In this document: in pieces, positions 23,286 through 34,273 of the stretch | Numbering within the stretch: the stretch's first letter is position 1 | Layout: the number at the start of each line of letters is the position of its first letter | Notes under the pieces: generated by a model | Seen by the model: the letters and a program-made list of their open reading frames with translations, nothing else | What the model was told of the DNA's origin: nothing | The model's database searches: none | Program-made: the position numbers and the translations under genes | Source of the DNA: Hormiphora californensis | Taxonomy: Eukaryota; Ctenophora; Tentaculata; Cydippida; Pleurobrachiidae | Reading direction: 5' to 3' | Assembly: GCA_020137815.1 (NCBI GenBank) | Contig: CM035351.1 | Location: 2,005,409 to 2,069,408, forward strand | DNA: 64,000 nt

Positions 23286-24224
23286 ATGCCACCACAGAAG
23301 CGATCCAAGGCTTACTACGTTCAGAGTGCCAAACGGCCCAAATCACACGGCGTTGGTAAGAGTCTGGAGGCTCTGAAGCAGAGCACCCCTGGAGTGATAG
23401 TTACCGCTAACTTTCTGAAGGGTGGCTGCAAGAGGGAGGTTCTCCAGCTGTTGAAAGAGTTCAGCGGTGTTGGTAGTAACCATAGCAACAAGAAAAGCAC
23501 CTCTGATGACGTCACTGATGAGATAGCGGCTGAGATAGCGGAACTGAAAAAGGAGCGAATTATTTTTGATAAAATCGACCTATCCAACAACATGATGTTC
23601 GTGGCAGTCCGGGATCAGGAGATCAACCCGACTACCCTGGTCCACCAGATAATGACTAGCCTGAAGGACAAGAAACAACGCCGCACTCGATTTACCCAGA
23701 AGATCCAGCCCGTAGCCCACACCTGTTACGCCTCCGTAGAGGATATCACGAAGGTTGCTCAAACTATGTTGGAGGGAGTGTTTTATAACGACACCCCTAA
23801 AACATTCTCTATCGTATACAAGGCCCGGAATAACAACTCTCTGAATCGTGATGACGTCATTAAAGCCGTAGCAACGGTTGCCACGGACAACGATAAATGG
23901 AAGGACTCTGTCAAGGTTCACCTGGACAACCCTGAGTGGGCCATAACGGTGGATGTGTTCCAGAGTGTGGCATTCCTGGGGCTGTTACCTGATTATGTGC
24001 TGTTAGCCAAGTACAATGTGGATAATCTGACAGCTGAGTGGATGAAGAAGGACGAGGAAAAGGAGGGAGAGAAAGAGGGAGAAAATGTGGTTGCTCCTGC
24101 TGAAGAAGAAAATGTGAAACCATCTACAGAAGAGAAGAAGGACACGCCATCCAAGGAGGATGTCCCGGAGAAGAATGTGGCGGCAACAGATCCTTCTTCT
24201 AACACCGTTTTATCTGAATCTTAA
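23286..24224 (+). CDS. THUMPD1: THUMP domain protein, THUMPD1/Tan1-like
   Basis: An intronless 312-codon frame starts at ATG 23286. It follows the THUMPD1 layout: basic N-terminus, LEALKQSTPGVIVTANFLKG near residue 27, a block ending NNMMFVAVRD, then the THUMP core with HQIMTSLKDKKQRRTRF, AQTMLEGVFY, FSIVYKARNNNSLNRDDVI and WAITVDVFQSVAFL, and DYVLLAKYNVDNL near residue 245. The last 60 residues are acidic and Lys/Ser-rich and likely disordered. Known role: the tRNA-binding adaptor of NAT10/Kre33 for N4-acetylcytidine in tRNA Ser and Leu. Length fits the family. An AATAAA signal lies downstream near 24345. Confidence 0.92.
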   Translation: MPPQKRSKAYYVQSAKRPKSHGVGKSLEALKQSTPGVIVTANFLKGGCKREVLQLLKEFSGVGSNHSNKKSTSDDVTDEIAAEIAELKKERIIFDKIDLSNNMMFVAVRDQEINPTTLVHQIMTSLKDKKQRRTRFTQKIQPVAHTCYASVEDITKVAQTMLEGVFYNDTPKTFSIVYKARNNNSLNRDDVIKAVATVATDNDKWKDSVKVHLDNPEWAITVDVFQSVAFLGLLPDYVLLAKYNVDNLTAEWMKKDEEKEGEKEGENVVAPAEEENVKPSTEEKKDTPSKEDVPEKNVAATDPSSNTVLSES

Positions 24225-24423
24225 TTTATTTTAATTTAACACTTTTCAAGAAGAGATGAGTTTGTGTAGTTTTATTTGACGTTGTATCCACACTCTCTCT
24301 TGATCACGCACTGTGCTAGACGGAAACATTGTTCTATTTGTGGTAAATAAACAACTGAACAAGCAGACTTTCTCTTTCAGCATTGTTTGCCATCTCTCTC
24401 TCTCTCACTCTCACACTCTCTCA

Positions 24424-24470
<47 letters not shown>

Positions 24471-24493
24471 CCCAGGGAAGGTAGACACAACTA

Positions 24494-24770
24494 ATGGTTA
24501 ACGACGCCAACTCCGCAGGTAGTGCCAGCCAAACTTTATACACATCACAAAATAGAAATGTCCCACATTTGGGTAAAAACCCCAAATTTTTCCGCAATTT
24601 CCTTTCACACTAACCTCAATCAAAACCATTTTTCAGTTTTGCACAGAGAGGCTGAAGTAGAAACGCTCCAGTACCTAATTAAATCCCGACCTCCCCTTTC
24701 ATTTGTGACGGGTACACCGGGATGTGGGAAAACGTTCACTCTTACACGGACTCTCTCCAATCTTGGTATG

Positions 24771-24868
<98 letters not shown>

Positions 24869-24936
24869 TCTCTCTGACTCTCTCTGACTCTCTCTTTCTC
24901 TCTCTCTCGCTCTCTCTCTCCCTCCCTCTCTCTCTC

Positions 24937-25007
<71 letters not shown>

Positions 25008-27375
25008 TCTTATCTTTTTTCTCTTTTCTTTTTTTGGTATCCAAAGCACAAGCGTTGATTTCCCTTCCTATTTGTTTTGCTCGTTACCAGCTTCCAAGCA
25101 AGCCTTCAAACACCCTTTAAAATAAAATAGCTATTTCTCCCCTTACCTTTTTTAGAAAACGTTGCCCTGGTGGACATGCGGGGAATTCTGAAACCCACCG
25201 GGTTCTACCATCTAGTCCTCTCCAAGTTTGGGTGTACCACCACAACCCCAGATTCTGTAGCAGAGTTTGTCCGTGTCTTAAACTCCGTCCTACCATCATC
25301 AGCGGGAAATGTCCTTGTGCTTCTGGGATGTGAGTTGTTGTGTGAGCTAAGCCGGTATCTTATATGCTCTGTATCGAGACTGGGAGAGCTGACTGGAGAT
25401 AAGGTAATGGTGGTGAACGAGTGGTAGGGGTTATACTGCTTGTAGTGAAGGGTTAGGATAACGTTTTGGGGTCAGGGGTGTAAGTATAGAAACCTTGGGC
25501 GGGGTGGGTTTTGAAAGATAAAGTTGCACTCATGTGTGTGCATGATATCACTGCATTTCTCTTATACTTTTGGAGAAATCAGTACGTAATTTCCCTACTG
25601 TCCTTTTTTAGAAATCAAAACATTTATCTGGATACCTGGAACTAGCAACATGAAATCATTTATTGGGTTGTTGTTGTTGTTTTTATTGGGTTATCTAACT
25701 ATATCTAATGCAAATTTGCACGGAAATGTGACACCCTATCGTCAATGTGACGACTTGATCCGTCAATGTGACGACGCGATCCGTCAATGTGACGACGTGA
25801 TCCGTCAATGTGACGATGTGATTCGTAGGCATCACGTATCACAAGTTCTTCAGAACTGCTTGCGAATTAGAGGGGTCACATCACATACATAAAAGGGAGA
25901 GAAAGAGAGAAAGTAAAAGAGAGGGATCACATCACAAGGTAGCTCGCTTAGCTACTTGGTCTGTATGGCGGCGCCCATACCCCAATTTGATTCTCAGTGC
26001 GCTCAGATGGGGTCGGCGGCGCCAGACAGGTCTATCACCAGGACTTTCTGGGGGAGAGAGAGACAAAGAAAGAGACATACAGAGAGACAGAAAGAGAGAG
26101 ACAGAGAGATAGAGATACATAGCAGCAGACAGACAGGCAGGCAGAGAGAGGAAGAGAGAAAAAGATAGAAACAGGTCCCTCGATTTGCGATCGGTACGAT
26201 CGCCCCAGTTTTGCTAGTATAATTAATTGTTTTAATTGATCTTTTTCATTCTACCACTTTTTTTCCTCACTCCCAGATGTCGGTTATTCTGGTATCCAGT
26301 AGTCCATGGCAGCTCCTGGCTCCCTCAGACCGGACTCTCCCACCGCCCGTTACCCTCCACTTCCAACCCTATACCCGGAGTGAACTGATAGGGATCATCA
26401 CTGACCATACCCTCCGGTCCCACTTGGATACATGCCAAGAGTTGGAGCTGTCTGACCGAGACGTAACGGGATTTGTGAGGTCCTGCATAGTGGATACCCT
26501 CTCACAATACACCAGCTCCCTAAGAGTGAGTCTTGTTTGTTTGTTTGTTTGTTTGTTTGTTTGTTTGTTTGTTTGTTTGTTTGTCTGTCTGTTTGTTTGT
26601 TTGTTTGTTTTTTTGTTTGTTTGTTTGTTTGTTTGTTTGTTTGTTTGTTTGTTTGTTTGTTTGTTTGTTTGTTTGTTTGTTTGTTTGTTTGATATTTGCA
26701 GAAGTCTGAAAGCCGAAACTGTCCAGTTACTTTCAAATTTCAATGTTTCCAGGAAATGATCCAGACGGCACATCAAATGTTCTCCCGTTACTTCCAACCC
26801 GTTGCCGAGGGAACCCTAGCTCCCTCGGACTCCATAAAACTCTTCCAACGAGTCCAGGGTGAGCTAGTGGAAGTGGCGGGCAAGTTGAGCCGGGTACCTG
26901 GATTTCGGACCACTCTGGAGCTCCCCTATACCTCCAGAGTGTTGCTAATGGCTGCATTCCTGGCGTCACATAATCCTGCAAGACTGGATAAGCGGTTCTT
27001 TTGTAAGGGGAAATCCTCTCGTCGGAAGGTTAAGACGAGGAAAGGAGGCGCGAAGGAGGGGATGAAGGGTCCTAAATCTTTTCCTCTCGAGAGATTGGTA
27101 GCGATCTACTCGTCAATTACCCAGGTATGTAATCATCATTAATTTTCTTGGTACTATTTTAATTTTTTAACGATTTCCACTTTCAGGATAGTTCGATTCC
27201 CTGTTCAGATGTCATGGGATCTCTCTCCTCCCTAACAACCCTCAACCTAGTCGCGAGGAGCAGTGTAGACCTCCTAGAACAACCTAAATTCAAGTGTCTA
27301 GTCAACTTGGCTACCGTGACAGCGTTGGCAAAGGAAACGGGTGTTGATTTTGATAGGTTTTACTATAACTATTGA
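24494..27375 (+). CDS. ORC5: origin recognition complex subunit 5
   Basis: Seven exons close in phase: 24494-24518, 24637-24765, 25156-25403, 26277-26525, 26753-27124 and 27187-27375, with the start ATG at 24494 least certain; a small exon between 25403 and 26277 could be missed. The Walker A loop GTPGCGKTFT sits about residue 38, after the ORC5-type HREAEVETLQYLI. The C-terminal ORC5 domain reads VLLMAAFLASHNPARLDKRFF, then PKSFPLERLVAIYSSI, and ends in FKCLVNLATVTALAKETG, all characteristic of ORC5. It acts in the nucleus in replication origin licensing. Introns carry long CT (24770-25003) and TTTG (26529-26691) tracts and a 21-bp repeat. No frame break is seen. Confidence 0.9.
24770..25004. 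repeat. (CT)n microsatellite in ORC5 intron
   Basis: Interrupted CT tract directly after the exon 2 donor. A second one lies upstream at 24393-24468. Confidence 0.97.
25650..25892 (+). other. intronic small ORF with 21-bp repeat and signal-like start
   Basis: Within an ORC5 intron, ATG 25650 opens 80 codons whose start is hydrophobic (FIGLLLLFLLGYLTI), partly because of a GTT repeat, followed by four copies of a 21-bp unit encoding RQCDDVI. It could be a chance frame over a minisatellite. Nothing else supports a gene. Confidence 0.3.
25950..26045. repeat. short dispersed palindromic repeat with GGCGCC ends
   Basis: The core CCATACCCCAATTTGATTCTC is bounded by GGCGGCGCC-like ends and followed by ATGGGGTCGGCGGCGCC. 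A clear copy is at 58008-58078, and a related inverted fragment lies near 51800-51870. Confidence 0.75.
26529..26691. repeat. (TTTG)n microsatellite in ORC5 intron
   Basis: About 40 TTTG units starting three bases inside the intron after the donor GTGAGT at 26526. The same tract type sits at the equivalent place in BORCS6 (38520-38644). Confidence 0.97.
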
Positions 27376-27401
27376 CAATGGGAGAGAGTTAGGAATTTAT
27401 G

Positions 27402-28130
27402 TAGGGTAGAAAGGGGTAAAATGGCACACGGGGTAAAATGGCACATGTATGGGGTAAAATGGTCCTAGTTATTACATGTAGTCACGTGACTTTTTCTCCA
27501 GCGGAGACCTGCTCGTTCTGTTCCGAATTTTTGCTTTAAAACTGCTGTAATTTCTGTTTGAGTTGGCCGATTTTAATTTTGCAAAAACTGCCAGTTAGGG
27601 TTTTTATCCTTCTAAAACTTGGTATAAAAATTTTTCAAAAAACCCACTATTAAGTTGATTAAATTGTCAAATTAGTCAAACTGGGGTAAAATGGTTCACC
27701 CTCGCTGGGGTAAAATGGTTCACCCTGGGACCAATCAAATCGAGCCTCCAATACCACGTGATACCAACTGGGGTAAAATGGTCCAGCACACTGGGGTAAA
27801 ATGGTCCAGCAGAACAGAAATTACTGAAGATAACATGGACCATTTTACCCCAGTGCTCTAACAACACCAGGCACGTGATAAAAATCGAGCAATGCTATTG
27901 GCTGGACCATTTTACCCCAGTGCAAAATTTCCAAAAAAAGCCCTACCAAACTTTTTGAATTGATTAATTAAGCTATTAAATAAAACTTTCAGATTTTAAA
28001 ATTTAGCTCGTCTGAAAGGAAAACGTTTCATTGGATAGCCTATATAATTTTTTTTCTTCTTGCTGTATAAATTGAGTATTTTAGAACCTAAAACGTTAGA
28101 AAGTGTGCCATTTTACCCCTTTCTACCCTA
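27402..28130. mobile_element. inverted-repeat element studded with GGGGTAAAATGG
   Basis: Ends TAGGGTAGAAAGGGGTAAAA and TTTTACCCCTTTCTACCCTA are exact inverses, 27 bp after the ORC5 stop. Inside, GGGGTAAAATGG occurs at least seven times on + (27412, 27431, 27450, 27682, 27706, 27769, 27791) and three times on - (27839, 27905, 28108), and several CACGTG sites are present. No ORF of note. TA at both ends suggests TA target-site duplication. Confidence 0.85.
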
Positions 28131-28266
28131 TTTGTGCTATTTGACTACTTGCTACTTTTTAATTTCAGATATGTTCAGTATAAAATTACAAAAACAATCA
28201 TTAGTTTTATGAGTTAATGTTTAGCTAATTAATTAATTAACAACCGCTAATTATAGGTTGTTTGTC

Positions 28267-31200
28267 ATGTTTGTTATTATCCCTCTCCTCAGCTCTCTCC
28301 TCTCTATCGCTCTAACGTTCCTCCTGGTAGCCCATCTGCACCTCTACTTCAGACGCCAGGCCTACTCCCACATCCCCTCCACCCCCATACCCTGGGGTCT
28401 CTCCTGGTGGTCGGGTCACATCACCCTTCTCCGATCATCCAACACCTCCACCCTGGATACCTTGGATGGGATCAGTGCCTCATTGTCCTCCCCAAACATT
28501 GTAATTTTCCTAGCCAGCCGGACTGCGTTCTACACCCGAGATGTACCCATAGTGGTTAAGATTCTGGGCCACCCTAAATCATGGCTGAAACCCAGGGAGA
28601 TCTCGTTAGGGTTGGGTCAGTGGTACCAGGGTTCTGGGACACCGGTCTCTCATCACAGACCCAGGGACGGCTAACTGGCAAAACAAACGGACAGTGCTTG
28701 ATCCGTTGTTCAAATTGGCCTCTTTGAAGGTTTTCTTAGGAGAGCCAATCCAGAAAGCAACACAAAACCTCCAGCAACAAATCAGATATCTCAAATCTAA
28801 ACGGGGTGTTGATCTTACTAACATTCTAAGACAATCATCACTCGAAGTGTTTTACCGTTGTATCCTGGGCTCTAAAACCCCACCAGAAGACGAACTTTAT
28901 AACGCCATTAATGAGTTTCGGGCCACACTCAAATATTTTAAATCAGATTCGTTAAATATTGACATGCCCTGGTCGAGTGGAGCTACAAAAAAGAGATATC
29001 TCTGAGGCGGTGTGGGTGATACGAGATAGTCTGAGAGGATTTGTGAAGGAACATGGAAATGAAAACGGGATTCTAAAACATATCATTGAAGGTAAGATGC
29101 AATCATTTTGTGTGAGCGTGACACTTGATACACTACATAATTCAAAACAGTGGTCTAAACAATCATACCAACACCCCAGTAAACACGACAAATGGTAAAG
29201 TGAATGTTGAAGATACAGGTGGACGAATTGATGGGGTTCCTCATTGCTACCATGGAAACCACCACGGTAACCATGGTAACCGCATTCCAACATATTCTCG
29301 TAAATAAGGAGGTTCTGGAACGAGTTACCGCTGAGGTAATCAAATAGAGAGTTTTTCATACTTTCCTTCTCTATTATCAGGGTGTGAACTGCATGTCGTG
29401 TTTGCTAGTCGCGAGCGCACTTGCGAGACAAGCAAACACGTCAAGGTTCATTAACAAGCATGCTGCTCAGTCATTTTAGATTTAATACACAATGTAAGGA
29501 TACCATGTAATAGGTGAGACTCTTGCCGTCACCCTCGTTCAAGTCCCGTGAAAAACGGAGCAGTACACGCAAACTGATGCCCATTTTCCTCGCGTGACCC
29601 CGATTCAGCAGTTTGAGACACCAACTCTTTAGGGGGCCATATCTCAGGAACCAGACAAGATAGGAAAAATCGCCGTCTAATGAGGCGTACAGTTTTTAAT
29701 CTAGTTTACCACTGTACCGGCCGTTTCACTCTCCGACCTAAAACAAAAATCGCAACCCCACAAAACTTCAAAATAATGAAATTCGCATCTCGCATGTCGT
29801 GTTGCATGTCGTGTTGCATGTCGTGTCATGTTATTGACGCGCTCGCGTTCAACTCTCACACAGCAGCTGCAGAACATGGCGGGAAACATCGAGGAGTAGA
29901 GAGAGGGTCGGTGCCGAATCAAATATTTCTTGATCTTGATCTACTCCATCTCTCAGCTATCCTACCCCTCATCAACTCGATCTCTCAGCTACCCTACCCC
30001 TCATCTACTCCATCTTTCAGCTACCATACCCCTCATCTACTCCATCTTTCAGCTACCCTACCCCTTATCTAGTCCATCTCTCAGCTACCCTACTCCTCAT
30101 CTACTCCATCTCTCAGCTTCCCTATTAGGGAAGCATAGAGATGGAAACGATTAGGGGTAGGGAATCCCTATCCATAATCGTTTCCATCTCTATGCTTCCC
30201 TAGCCCTCATCAACTCCATCTTTCAGCTACCCTACCCCTAATCTAGTCCATCTCTCCGCTACCCTACTCCTCATCTACTCCATCTCTCTGTCAGCTACCC
30301 TACCTCCCATTTACTCCATCTCTCAGCTACCCTACCTCCCATTTACTCCATCTCTCAGCTTCCCTACCTCCCATTTACTCCATCTTTCAGATACTCTACC
30401 TCCCATTTACTCCATCTCTCAGCTTACCTACCTCCCATTTACTCCATCTCTCAGCTTCCCTATTAGGGAAGCATAGAGATGGAAACGATTAGGGGTAGTG
30501 AATCCCTATCCATAATCGTTTCCATCTCTATGCTTCCCTAGCCCTCATCAACTCCATCTTTCAGCTACCCTACCCCTAATCTAGTCTATCTCTCCGCTAC
30601 CCTACTCCTCATCTACTCCATCTCTCAGCTACCCTACCTCCCATTTACTCCATCTCTCAGCTACCCTACCTCCCATTTACTCCATCTCTCAGCTTCCCTA
30701 CCTCCCATTTACTCCATCTTTCAGATACCCTACCTCCCATTTACTCCATCTCTCAGCTTACCTACCTCCCATTTACTCCATCTCTCAGCTTCCCTACCTC
30801 CCATTTACTCCATCTCTCAGCTTCCCTACCTCCCATTTACTCCATCTCTCAGCTTACCTACCTCCCATTTACTCCATATCTCAGCTTCCCTACCTGCCAT
30901 TTACTCCATCTTTCAGATACCCTACCTCCCATTTACTCCATCTCTCAGCTTACCTACCTCCCATTTACTCCATCTCTCATTTATCCTAACATTCCTACCC
31001 CTGAGAGATGGAGTAAATGGGAGGTAGGGAAGCTGAGAGATGGAGTAAATGGGAGGTAGGGAAGCTGAGAGATGGAGTAAATGGGAGGTAGGGAAGCTGA
31101 GAGATGGATTAAATGGAAGGTAGGTAAGCTGAGAGATGGAGTAAATGGAAGGTAGGTAAGCTGAGAGATGGAGTAAATGGGAGGTAGGGTATCTGAGAGA

Positions 31201-32994
31201 TGGAGTAAATGGGAGGTAGGGAAGCTGAGATATGGAGTAAATGGGAGGTAGGAAAGCTGAGAGATGGAGTAAATGGGTGGTAGGGTAGCTGAGAGATGGA
31301 GTAAATGGGAGGTAGGGAAGCTGAGGGATGGAGTAAATGGGAGGTAGGGAAGCTGAGAGATGGAGTAAATGGCAGGTAGGGAAGCTGAGATATGGAGTAA
31401 ATGGGAGGTAGGTAAGCTGAGAGATGGAGTAAATGAGAGGTAGGGAAGCTGAGAGATGGAGTAAATGGGAGGTATGGTAGCTGAGAGATGGAGTAAATGG
31501 GAGGTAGGGTAGCTGAAAGATGGAGTAGATGAGGAGTAGGGGAAACGATTATGGATAGGGATTCCCTACCCCTAATCGTTTCCATCTCTATGCTTCCCTA
31601 ATAGGAAAGCTGAGAGATGGAGTAGATGAGGAGTAGGGTAGCTGAGAGATGGACTAGATAAGTGGTAGGGTAGCTGAAAGATGGAGTAGATGAGGGGTAG
31701 GGTAGCTGAAAGATGGAGTAGATGAGGGGTAGGGTAGCTGAGAGATCGAGTTGATGAGGGGTAGGATAGCTGAGAGATGGAGTAGATCAAGATCAAGAAA
31801 TATTTGATTCGGCACCGACCCTCTCTCTACTCCTCGATGTTTCCCGCCATGTTCTGCATCTGCTGTGTGAGAGTTGAACGCGAGCGCGTCAATAACATGA
31901 CACGACATGCAACACGACATGCAACACGACATGCGAGATGCGAATTTCATTATTTTGAAGTTTTGTGGGGTTGCGATTTTTGTTTTAGGTCGGAGAGTGA
32001 AACGGTCGGTACAGTGGTAAACTAGATTAAAAACTGTACGCCTCATTAGACGGCGATTTTTCCTATCTTGTCTGGTTCCTGAGATATGGCCCCCTAAAGA
32101 GTTGGTGTCTCAAACTGCTGAATCGGGGTCACGCGAGGAAAATGGGCATCAGTTTGCGTGTACTGCTCCGTTTTTCACGGGACTTGAACGAGGGTGACGG
32201 CAAGAGTCTCACCTATTACATGGTATCCTTACATTGTGTATTAAATCTAAAATGATTGAGCAGCATGCTTGTTAATGAACCTTGACGTGTTTGCTTGTCT
32301 CGCAAGTGCGCTCGCGACTAGCAAACACGACATGCAGTTCACACCCTGATTATTATATGCGTGATTGTATTAATGCCCTCGATTTTGTTCCTTCGTATTA
32401 AATCCTACATAGTGGAGACACTTTATAGCTCTCCCTATAGGTTGGTTCTGTGTATAGTGATAGAGATGTGATACAAATGGATGGTTTATTGAAGCTTCCC
32501 TATCTGAGTCACTGCATCAAAGAATCGCTTCGTCTCTCTCCCCCCGTTAGCAGTACTGTTAGAGTGAATAAAACCGGGAAAATTGTAGTTGAGGGCCTAT
32601 TTATTCCTAAAAGTAAGCTATGAATGTAGTTCGTTTATACTTTTCCTATAGCTATAAATAATTCCCGATTTCCTGAACCTAATTATGACGAGTTATCAAT
32701 TAACTATTATTTAATTAAACCTGTTTAGATACCCTGGTGGTGATCCCGATAAGATCCCTACAAAGAGACCCACGACATTGGAAGGACCCCACCGATTTCA
32801 ACCCTGATCGGTTTACCCGACATAATGTTACACCCAACACATTCCTCCCCTTTAGTATCGGACCTAGGGCATGTATTGGGAGAGATTTTGTAATGACTCA
32901 AGTCACATGGACCCTGTCTGTACTATTTAGACACTTTGGTTTCTGTAAATCGGAGGACGACAGCATTGTTGATAGTTTAGATAGATTGAGTTGA
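28267..32994 (+). CDS. cytochrome P450 (CYP46-like), with frame breaks
   Basis: Exons: about 28267-29091, 29219-29338, 32441-32612, 32729-32994. An N-terminal membrane anchor (VIIPLLSSLLSIALTFLLVA) is followed by SLITDPGTANWQNKRTVLDP (helix C, W and R for heme propionates), the I-helix FLIATMETTTVTMV, the ExxR in CIKESLRLSPPV, DPRHWKDPTDFNPDRF and the heme loop FLPFSIGPRACIG with its cysteine ligand. It is a microsomal monooxygenase; the substrate cannot be told. Two single-base shifts are needed in exon 1, near 28615-28622 and in an A run near 28990, and the exon 1/2 phase does not close. The 3' exons are intact. ATG 28267 is the first start in frame. Either a damaged gene or a gene with assembly indels; intron 2 holds a 2.97-kb palindrome. 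Confidence 0.78.
29378..32348. mobile_element. 2.97-kb palindromic transposon in a P450 intron
   Basis: Outer ends CAGGGTGTGAACTGCATGTC and GACATGCAGTTCACACCCTG are exact inverses; arms of about 555 bp (to about 29935, and from about 31795) are nearly identical. Flanking 8-mers TCTATTAT and ATTATTAT agree at six positions (five contiguous), compatible with a hAT-type 8-bp or a 5-bp duplication. The middle is a 32-bp minisatellite (CTCCATCTCTCAGCT plus CCCTACCTCCCATTTA) that reverses strand near 31000 and is interrupted by small perfect hairpins around GATGGAAACGATTAGGGGTA. No transposase was found, so it is non-autonomous. Confidence 0.92.
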
Positions 32995-33238
32995 TTAATT
33001 GCTTGTTACCAATCACGCGTGTGTGTTTTATTACTTTTAGTGTACATATAGTATTTCAATTATTTTATATCCTCCGTTGTCACATTTATAAAGCAAGCCT
33101 TTTCAAACATCCTCCGGCCTACATCTAACTAATTACCAAATTACTAACACCCTAATTACTAACACCCTAATTATACCAACACCCTAATAACACCCTTATT
33201 ACCCTAATTACCCTAATTTCCCCCAGGTGTCGACCATC

Positions 33239-34180
33239 ATGAAGGCAGAAATGGTTATGATAGGCACGGTGGCCATATGTTGTGCCAATGTCCTCTGCCT
33301 TGAGAAGATCATGAAGGAAGCACCCAATTCCTCAGCGCTAGTCCTCATTGTCAACTATATCCTGATCATTGGGGAGACTCTACTACGGAAACCCTCCACC
33401 CTCTCCTCACCCTCTGTTCCCCTCAGTAACTACCTCATCATCACTGTTCTGAACTTCTCCCACTCCCTCCTAAACAACATGGCCCTGGCCTACAATGTGG
33501 ACATGCCAACCGTCCTGATTATTCGGTCAGGGTCCATCCTGGCCAACATGGCAGTGAGTATCGTGGCATTCCGGAGGTCCTATCCGATCAGCAAGTATCT
33601 CTCCGTTACCATGGTTACAGTTGGGATTGTCATGGCAACGCTGGCAAGCGCAGAGGAGAAGAAGAGAGAGGAAAGTGAGGAGGGATATGGGAGGTGGTTG
33701 ATTGGTATGGGTATGCTTATCTACTCCCTATTTGCATCTTCCGTAATGGGTGTTTTCCAAGAGAAGTTGTTTGCTAAATTCGGCCGGGATGTCAAGGAGG
33801 AGGCCCTATTTTACTCCCACTTTCTCGGTCTTCCCAACTTTATTTTCCAGTGGAGTGCTCTAATTGCATCAATAGGAGAGTTCTCTGCTTCTCCCCCGCT
33901 TGAGATGATCCCTGGGGTACCTCGGTTGTGGGCCCTTCTCGTCCTGAATCTAGCCCTCCAGAATATTGGCCTCCGGGGTATCTACTGGTTGCTATCGGAG
34001 TGGAGTTCTCTTGCTGTTACCATGGTTACCACTGTCAGGAAGTTTATCTCTCTTCTCCTCTCAATTTTCCTGTTCAGCAATCCATTTACATCCTCTCACT
34101 GGATCGGATCTGTTCTTGTTATGGTCGGATCGGGGCTCTTCGCTCTACCTGAAAAGAAGAAAGAAGAGAAAACCGAATAG
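33239..34180 (+). CDS. SLC35B4: SLC35B4-like nucleotide-sugar transporter
   Basis: A single-exon frame; the first true ATG is 33239 (codons upstream lack an ATG), giving 313 residues, near the family's 330. It has about ten hydrophobic segments, for example VMIGTVAICCANVLCLEKI, LIITVLNFSHSLLNNMALAY, YLSVTMVTVGIVMATLAS and WIGSVLVMVGSGLFAL. Family landmarks are NNMALAYNVDMPTVLIIRSG, LIYSLFASSVMGVFQE, EALFYSHFLGLPNFIF and LAVTMVTTVRKFISLL. It ends in a Lys/Glu-rich cytosolic tail (PEKKKEEKTE). Known role: Golgi/ER antiporter for UDP-xylose and UDP-GlcNAc. The upstream AG at 33225-33226 may be an acceptor of a 5' UTR intron. CCCTAATTACC-type repeats sit at 33140-33220. Confidence 0.92.
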   Translation: MKAEMVMIGTVAICCANVLCLEKIMKEAPNSSALVLIVNYILIIGETLLRKPSTLSSPSVPLSNYLIITVLNFSHSLLNNMALAYNVDMPTVLIIRSGSILANMAVSIVAFRRSYPISKYLSVTMVTVGIVMATLASAEEKKREESEEGYGRWLIGMGMLIYSLFASSVMGVFQEKLFAKFGRDVKEEALFYSHFLGLPNFIFQWSALIASIGEFSASPPLEMIPGVPRLWALLVLNLALQNIGLRGIYWLLSEWSSLAVTMVTTVRKFISLLLSIFLFSNPFTSSHWIGSVLVMVGSGLFALPEKKKEEKTE

Positions 34181-34273
34181 ACATTTGATACATACACATT
34201 TCTTATTTTTTGCGTGCAAAAAAGTTTTATTATTTTAGGGGTTGATTTATTTCTCTGACCATTAGGTTTATGT

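Noticed and set aside
26529-26797. Lys-Gln-Thr-Asn and Val-Cys-Leu-Phe repeat proteins over TTTG tracts
   Set aside because: Tetranucleotide repeats in an intron; same artefact at 38520-38644.
29680-32046. Mirrored 130-codon frames in the arms of the palindrome, and a 158-codon repeat protein
   Set aside because: They are identical inverted copies running into the minisatellite, with no domain; better explained by the element structure.
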